Source: Oscillospiraceae bacterium (GTDB taxonomy: Bacteria > Bacillota > Clostridia > Oscillospirales > UBA644). From it: a DNA stretch of 9,840 nucleotides. Below are positions 5,497 through 9,840 of the stretch, piece after piece. The notes below the pieces were generated by a model. The model saw only the letters and a program-made list of their open reading frames with translations, was not told the origin of the DNA and searched no databases. A program made the position numbers and the translations under genes. The DNA is taken from positions 1 through 9,840 of the forward strand of contig SVMP01000076.1 of assembly GCA_015067385.1 (NCBI GenBank). Direction: 5' to 3'. Every line of letters begins with the position of its first letter. Within the stretch, counting starts at the first letter, position 1.

Positions 5497-6090
5497 ATGT
5501 ATGATGTTCTTTCAAAAGAACGAGTGTATGTTCCAAAAAATATAGGTTCCGGAGAACGGTCAATGAATAAAAGAAAAGAAACAGTAGACGGATTGTTTTT
5601 GCAACACAATGCGTATATACTGAATATCTGCAGATCAAAAGGTCTTTCAGAGGAAGACGCAAAAGACGTCCTTTCCGAGACATTTTTGAGATTCTGGCAG
5701 AATATCGATGATCTTATCGATCTCGTACCGTTGCAACACAAAAAATGGCTTTACACAACCGCTGTCAACATAACCCACGAAAAAATAAGACAACACATAA
5801 ATATTGAACCTGCTGATATCAGCGAGCTCGAAGCTACCGTTTCCGACGAAAATAACGGTATCGATGCCGCGATAGAAGAACAGGCTTTTGAGCATCTTTT
5901 AACTCAGATCGGCTCGGAATTATCTGATACCGAAAAGAAGACCCTTGATATGATCTTTGAACATGAAAGAGGTGTATCGTATGAAGAATTATCTGAAAAA
6001 TACGGTATGCGCTCCGTCACTTTACGCTCAATGATCCACCGATTGCGCAAAAATGTAAAAACGATCATGGAAAAGCTGTCAACTCAGTGA
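5497..6090 (+). CDS. ECF-like sigma-70 family sigma factor
   Basis: 197 residues from the chosen start. Sigma region 2 spans about 30-100, with GLSEEDAKDVLSETFLRFWQ (49-68) matching the core-binding and -10 recognition helices and KKWLYTTAVNITHEKIRQH (82-100) closing it. A short acidic linker (105-130) leads to region 4 (143-195), with the -35-binding HTH at SYEELSEKYGMRSVTLRSMI. Regions 1 and 3 are absent, as in ECF sigma factors. The start is uncertain. GAGGTG at 5485-5490 serves ATG 5497 well, but GGAG at 5551-5554 serves ATG 5563 equally well and would give the 175 residues more typical of the family. The gene is 48 nt ahead of a large single-pass membrane protein that is probably its anti-sigma partner. 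Promoters it recognises are unknown. Confidence 0.87.
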   Translation: MYDVLSKERVYVPKNIGSGERSMNKRKETVDGLFLQHNAYILNICRSKGLSEEDAKDVLSETFLRFWQNIDDLIDLVPLQHKKWLYTTAVNITHEKIRQHINIEPADISELEATVSDENNGIDAAIEEQAFEHLLTQIGSELSDTEKKTLDMIFEHERGVSYEELSEKYGMRSVTLRSMIHRLRKNVKTIMEKLSTQ

Positions 6091-6138
6091 TCCGTATTAT
6101 GCGCAACAATAAATTATCAAAGAAAGAGGTATTCTATC

Positions 6139-7911
6139 ATGAGTATATCCGAAAATAAAACTCAAAAAATGATAACATGGTTATCGGATGCCGTAATGAC
6201 CGAAATGGCAAAACCGTATACCGAAATAGATACAGAATTCGTTTATTCCTGTGAACAGCTTCTAGACACTCTTCTCGGCGAACGAAGACTCTCCGATAAT
6301 GAGATCAACGATATGTTAAAAAATATAACACGTAATAATAAAAACAATCGCTCTGTCTCTGTCAAACGTAGAACAAAGTCCGTTTTCATTGCGCTTATCG
6401 CAGCGATAATTCTTCTTTTTTCATGTGTTACCATATACGCATTTACTCCGATCGGCGATTATATCAAAAAAACTGTTCTGTTTGCGGAGTCAACAACGAC
6501 TTTCAGTATGAAAGTGCCGCTTGAAGTTACAGAATACGGAAATGTAACTTACGGATTTGAAGAAGAAATTAACATAGATGACCGTTTTAACTTCATAATG
6601 GAAACTGATAAGATCGTCCAAAGACTCGGTATCGAAAAACAGCTTAATATAAATGTATATACCGAAGAAACATATAATAATAGTTATATAGAAAACGGCG
6701 TCCTTAATACATTTTATCAAACTCTTCCGTCGTTGGATCATATTATAAACATTATTTTTGCCACATACGGAGATTTTTGCAATTACGGCATGGTTTACGG
6801 TTATGCAAATTATATTTATGATAATATTTACGGCCTTGAACAATCTTATCCCGAACCGTTAATTTCTGCTGACAATAAATATCTTGCTCTGAATTATCTG
6901 TGCTTTCATACTGATTTTGCTTCTGCGGAAGAAATTAAAATAAATCAGGAAATCGCAAATGCTTTTGTTTTAAATTATATCTCAAAACACGGCGAAGAAT
7001 CATTTGTTGAGATACTGAAAAACAGCGGTAGTATAGAAAAAAGAGATACCGCAAATGCCGCATTGTCCGAATATTATGCCGAAAAAGGTGTTAATGTCAA
7101 GCTTACACGTAATCTTTACAAAGACGGCGGTCAAGCAAATCAGTATATCGTCCTTTCTGAATATGCAACCTTTGAAATTCCCGAAAATTGGGTTGACGGT
7201 ATGAATTTCTTGGTTGCAGATAATTTCGGAGAAGATTATGATTATCCAAACCTTTATGACGGTTTTCTTAATAATGATTATACCAGAACAGAGAGATTTT
7301 TTGATGTAAATCTCGAACAGATGCGTCAGTATGAGGAACTTTTCTCTCTTGAACCTTACAGACGAAATGTTTTATTTACTTTTCAATCCTCAACATGTGG
7401 ACAAGATAATTCAATGGCTCATAAGGGTAATGTTCTTATAATTAAAAGTTTGAATTCGGTTATTTCTCTTTATCTTTTTGATGTTGTCCGTTATGCCGGA
7501 GAATATCAGGAATGGAAGGCAGAAGGTTTTAGACATTACTATGCTTATCGTTATGATGAATACGGTAATGCTGTGCTTGAACACGATTGGTTATTTGGTA
7601 CAGATCAAGGAAAGCTCTTTGTTCAAAAAACAGAGAGACCTATTGACTTCAAAAATGATATATATATGATATATAATATTAGGGTATATCAAAGATATAT
7701 TGAAAGAGGAGCAATTAAACCTCAAGATTCAGTGTCTCATACTATTTCTTTTATAGACTACCTCGTAAACAGTTATGACGAACAAAAAGTAATTGAATAC
7801 TTTACTGTAACAAACGATCTTAAAACTTTTACAGATAAAAAATTCCCCGAACTTATCGAAGGTTGGATAGATTATCTCGAAGAAACATGCTCCGTATACT
7901 TTGAGGAATGA
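6139..7911 (+). CDS. Large single-pass membrane protein, probable anti-sigma factor
   Basis: 590 residues. A cytoplasmic N-terminal part (1-78) with amphipathic helices and a basic end (SVKRRTK) precedes one membrane helix (about 81-102, VFIALIAAIILLFSCVTIYAF). About 485 residues then lie outside. Gene order, spacing (48 nt) and this topology fit a membrane anti-sigma factor for the upstream sigma gene. The zinc anti-sigma motif HxxxCxxC is absent. The outer part contains two stretches that remind me of the C-terminal half of gluzincin (peptidase MA-like) folds: residues about 200-325 (with ANAFVLNYISKHGEESFVEIL) and about 440-585 (with EWKAEGFRHYYAYR and SFIDYLVNSYDEQKVIEYF). No HExxH is present in either, so any peptidase activity would be lost. 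That resemblance is weak inference. AGAGGT at 6125-6130 fixes the start. No terminator follows. Confidence 0.72.
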   Translation: MSISENKTQKMITWLSDAVMTEMAKPYTEIDTEFVYSCEQLLDTLLGERRLSDNEINDMLKNITRNNKNNRSVSVKRRTKSVFIALIAAIILLFSCVTIYAFTPIGDYIKKTVLFAESTTTFSMKVPLEVTEYGNVTYGFEEEINIDDRFNFIMETDKIVQRLGIEKQLNINVYTEETYNNSYIENGVLNTFYQTLPSLDHIINIIFATYGDFCNYGMVYGYANYIYDNIYGLEQSYPEPLISADNKYLALNYLCFHTDFASAEEIKINQEIANAFVLNYISKHGEESFVEILKNSGSIEKRDTANAALSEYYAEKGVNVKLTRNLYKDGGQANQYIVLSEYATFEIPENWVDGMNFLVADNFGEDYDYPNLYDGFLNNDYTRTERFFDVNLEQMRQYEELFSLEPYRRNVLFTFQSSTCGQDNSMAHKGNVLIIKSLNSVISLYLFDVVRYAGEYQEWKAEGFRHYYAYRYDEYGNAVLEHDWLFGTDQGKLFVQKTERPIDFKNDIYMIYNIRVYQRYIERGAIKPQDSVSHTISFIDYLVNSYDEQKVIEYFTVTNDLKTFTDKKFPELIEGWIDYLEETCSVYFEE

Positions 7912-7971
7912 TATTAAAACTCAAAACTCATAAATGTCACAATTTTTATGAAAATTTCTGCTAAATACATC

Positions 7972-8000
7972 TTGCAAAAATCCCGAAAGTATGATATACT
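7972..8000 (+). promoter_or_regulatory. Promoter for the luxS operon
   Basis: TTGCAA (7972-7977), a 17-bp spacer and TATACT (7995-8000). The predicted start is near 8007, giving a leader of only about 35 nt with AGGGTG at 8028-8033 before ATG 8042. That is too short for a SAM or SAH riboswitch. A small palindrome GATAT/ATATC (7993-7997 with 8002-8006) spans the -10 box and could be a repressor site. Confidence 0.75.
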
Positions 8001-8041
8001 CATATCAGGAATAAATCATACTAATATAGGGTGTATTTCAT

Positions 8042-8716
8042 ATGTCTGAAATTGAACGAGAATCGGATAGATATATAAAAGATAAGTGGTATAAAAATAT
8101 ATGGTATCATTATAAGATACCTATCTGTTTGGTGCTCTTTTTTGCCGTTACACTTTTTTTCTTTGTATACAGTTCGGTAACAAAAGAAAAAATTGACCTT
8201 TATGTTATGTATATAACAGAAGACCCCGAAGTCTATACGGAAAAGATCAATGCTCTTGAGAAAACTCTTGCTCTTTATACGGAAGACAGAACAGATGACG
8301 GCGAGGTAATTGTTTTTGTTGATAATGTTTTTGTTGGTTCTGCTCACGAAGACGATGTTGTGTATCAAAACAAAGAGCGTATTATGACAGCTCTTCGTGC
8401 GGGTACATGTATGCTTATTCTTTGTGACGATGAAGGTCTTAAATATATGACAGAAGCTGAGGCATTCTGTGATCTTTCATCTGAGCTTCCAGACATGAAC
8501 ATTTCAGGAATGTATTATGTTTTGAACGATACTCCGTTTATGCAGAAAGATTCAATGCCTGAATGGAACAATGAGCTTTACGCTTCTTTGCGAGTTTACA
8601 AAGGAACTGTGGCGGAGCTTATCCCTTCAAGCCAAACTAATTTTGAACATGCTAAAAATACACTGAAAAATGTTATTTCCGATAATGTTATAAATATAGG
8701 TGACAGCAATGAATAA
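8042..8716 (+). CDS. N-anchored membrane protein of unknown function, first gene of the luxS operon
   Basis: 224 residues. A charged cytoplasmic N-terminus (1-25, rich in Lys and aromatic residues) is followed by one membrane helix (about 26-46, IPICLVLFFAVTLFFFVYSSV) and an outer domain of about 175 residues. That domain has alternating beta/alpha character: IDLYVMYIT, EKINALEKTLALYTED, DDGEVIVFVDNVFVG, KERIMTALRAGTCMLILCDDEG. The YtEDrtdDGeViV pattern is like an uncharacterised group of membrane proteins common in Clostridia, as far as I remember; I know of no assigned function. AGGGTG at 8028-8033 supports the start. Its last 8 nt overlap the luxS start (shared ATGAATAA), so luxS translation is coupled to it. 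The link to methyl recycling or AI-2 is contextual only. Confidence 0.75.
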   Translation: MSEIERESDRYIKDKWYKNIWYHYKIPICLVLFFAVTLFFFVYSSVTKEKIDLYVMYITEDPEVYTEKINALEKTLALYTEDRTDDGEVIVFVDNVFVGSAHEDDVVYQNKERIMTALRAGTCMLILCDDEGLKYMTEAEAFCDLSSELPDMNISGMYYVLNDTPFMQKDSMPEWNNELYASLRVYKGTVAELIPSSQTNFEHAKNTLKNVISDNVINIGDSNE

Positions 8717-9164
8717 AATCGAAAGCTTTAAGATAAATCATCTTACTCTTCTTCCCGGTTTTTACGTTTCCCGTGTTGACGGAGATATAACCACTTACGA
8801 TATGCGTTTCGTAAAACCGTATTCCGGCGAACTCATAACCCCTTCCGAAATGCATTCTCTCGAACATATGTTTGCAACCTACATAAGAAACTCCGAAATT
8901 TCAAAGGATGTCATTTATTTCGGTCCGATGGGTTGCCAGACAGGGTTTTATCTTCTTATCAGAAATGCCGAGTATCAGAATGTACTCAAGCATGTAAAAA
9001 TCGCTCTCGAAGGTATTATCTCCCATGACGGTGAAATGTTCGGCAACTCGGAGATCGAATGCGGTAACTGCTATACGTTAAGCCTCGATGCCGCAAAAAA
9101 TCTTTCAAAAAAATATCTCGATGTATTAAATAATTCAGAAAATACGGGTGTTTACAACAAATGA
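8709..9164 (+). CDS. luxS: S-ribosylhomocysteine lyase LuxS
   Basis: 151 residues, close to the usual 150-160. LuxS is a homodimeric Fe(II)/Zn enzyme that cleaves S-ribosylhomocysteine to homocysteine and 4,5-dihydroxy-2,3-pentanedione, the precursor of autoinducer AI-2. All key residues are visible: metal ligands His49 and His53 in the HSLEH motif, Cys118 in ECGN, general base Glu52, and catalytic Cys76 in PMGCQTGFY (73-81). The start is ATG 8709, with AGGTG at 8698-8702. The GTG at 8700 lies inside that ribosome binding site and is not credible. The start overlaps the end of the membrane-protein gene by 8 nt and the stop overlaps mtnN by 4 nt (ATGA), so all three are translationally coupled. 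The first step of the same pathway, mtnN, is directly downstream. Confidence 0.95.
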   Translation: MNKIESFKINHLTLLPGFYVSRVDGDITTYDMRFVKPYSGELITPSEMHSLEHMFATYIRNSEISKDVIYFGPMGCQTGFYLLIRNAEYQNVLKHVKIALEGIISHDGEMFGNSEIECGNCYTLSLDAAKNLSKKYLDVLNNSENTGVYNK

Positions 9165-9840
9165 TAGGTATAATTTGTGCGATGGATATTGAACTCAAGC
9201 AGATTCGTGAACTTGCTTGTGAATGTGAGAATATCAAAGTCGCTTCGTTTGAATTTGTAAAAGGTAAGATCTACGGTAGGGAAGTCGTAATGTGTGTCTG
9301 CGGTGTCGGCAAGGTTTTTGCGGCGCTTTGCGCTCACACTATGATAATGTCTTTCTCTCCCGAGATCATTATAAATGTCGGTGTTGCGGGAAATCTTTCC
9401 GATAAACTCAAAATAGGGGATATCGCTATTGCAGACAGTCTTGTTCAGCATGATATGGATACTTCGGCGCTCGGCGATCCCGTCGGACTTATTTCCGGCA
9501 TCAATGTTATTAACTTTGAGTGTTCAAAGCCTGCTGTTGAAAAAATAAGTTCTATTTGCAACGATATCGGTATCAACAGTCTTGTAGGAACGATCGCAAC
9601 GGGCGATAGATTCGTCGCATCTCAGGCAGAAAAACATCGCATCGTTTCTCTTTTTAACGGTATATCATGCGATATGGAAGGCGGCGCGATCGCACAGGCT
9701 TGTTATATAAACAATGTTCCCTTTGCCGCTATTCGTGCTCTTTCCGATGATGCAGACAGCGGTTCTCCTTCCGATTTCGGTGAATTCTGTAAAACATCTG
9801 CAAAGAATTCTGCGGAGGTCGTAAGACGTTTTATCGAGAA
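9161..9840 (+). CDS. mtnN: 5'-methylthioadenosine/S-adenosylhomocysteine nucleosidase, cut by window end
   Basis: 226 codons are visible and no stop is reached; family members have about 230, so only the extreme C-terminus is missing. The enzyme (MtnN/Pfs) hydrolyses the glycosidic bond of MTA and SAH, giving adenine plus methylthioribose or S-ribosylhomocysteine. Seen in order: the N-terminal MIGIICAMDIE with Glu11 matching the catalytic Glu12 of E. coli, CGVGKVFAAL (47-56), INVGVAGNLSD (71-81), VQHDMDTSALG (95-105), ATGDRFV (146-152), DMEGGAIAQ (171-179) with ribose-binding Glu173, and IRALSDDAD (191-199) with the catalytic Asp196. It overlaps luxS by ATGA, so SAH is passed to S-ribosylhomocysteine and then to LuxS by proteins made from one message. 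It is cytoplasmic. The ribosome binding site is weak (GGGTG, 10 nt away), again suggesting coupling. Confidence 0.94.
   Translation, partial: MIGIICAMDIELKQIRELACECENIKVASFEFVKGKIYGREVVMCVCGVGKVFAALCAHTMIMSFSPEIIINVGVAGNLSDKLKIGDIAIADSLVQHDMDTSALGDPVGLISGINVINFECSKPAVEKISSICNDIGINSLVGTIATGDRFVASQAEKHRIVSLFNGISCDMEGGAIAQACYINNVPFAAIRALSDDADSGSPSDFGEFCKTSAKNSAEVVRRFIE

Noticed and set aside
7929..7950. CATAAA/TTTATG inverted repeat as terminator of the sigma operon
   Set aside because: The stem is six A/T-rich pairs with a 10-nt loop and no T-run after it, too weak for an intrinsic terminator.
8001..8041. SAM or SAH riboswitch before the luxS operon
   Set aside because: The leader from the predicted start is about 35 nt with no room for such an aptamer, and no matching stems were seen.
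8700..8708. GTG 8700 as the luxS start
   Set aside because: It overlaps the AGGTG ribosome binding site that serves ATG 8709.
1..9840. CRISPR arrays, tRNA or rRNA genes, insertion sequences, prophage genes
   Set aside because: No regularly spaced repeats, cloverleaf sequences, transposase motifs or phage proteins were found on either strand. The palindromes at 19-111 are too short and irregular for a CRISPR array.

Overview
The window looks like chromosomal DNA from a low-to-moderate GC Gram-positive anaerobe of the class Clostridia, most likely a gut or rumen Oscillospiraceae/Ruminococcaceae-type plant-fibre degrader. This rests on strong GGAGG/AGAGG ribosome binding sites, consensus sigma-A promoters, a DUF6171-type cysteine-rich small protein known to me from Clostridia, cytoplasmic GH51 and GH3 hemicellulose glycosidases, and XRE-type regulators. 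This assignment is inference. No rRNA, tRNA, CRISPR array, transposase or phage gene was seen.

Layout. (1) 1-1210: two small XRE-type regulators converge on a shared bidirectional terminator. The left one (134-376, +) lies behind a row of three similar palindromes that look like operators. The right one (425-973, -) has two membrane helices. It is preceded by an extended -10 promoter, a strong ribosome binding site, a possible 40-residue reading frame too short for most gene callers, and a run of four hairpins. (2) 1218-2932 (-): an alpha-L-arabinofuranosidase (GH51) followed 2 nt later by a DUF6171-like Cys-rich protein. (3) 2933-3101: a compact divergent control region with a near-consensus promoter on each strand. 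(4) 3102-5294 (+): a GH3 beta-glycosidase with a strong terminator. (5) 5348-7911 (+): an ECF-like sigma factor and a 590-residue single-pass membrane protein placed where an anti-sigma factor would be. (6) 7972-9840 (+): a three-gene overlapping operon with an N-anchored membrane protein of unknown function, luxS, and a 3'-truncated mtnN/pfs.

How they work together. The GH51 and GH3 enzymes lack signal peptides, so they probably finish the breakdown of imported arabinoxylan or other hemicellulose oligosaccharides in the cytoplasm. The divergent promoters would let one regulator control both. The sigma factor and its membrane partner form a likely envelope-signalling unit. MtnN converts S-adenosylhomocysteine to S-ribosylhomocysteine and LuxS splits that into homocysteine and DPD (the AI-2 precursor), so the last two genes are consecutive steps of one pathway. 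The coupled membrane protein in front of them is the unexplained part.

Most worth following up: the hairpin-rich leader with a possible small protein (989-1131), the operator array (47-111), the possible degenerate peptidase-like folds in the sigma factor's partner, and the membrane protein translationally coupled to luxS.
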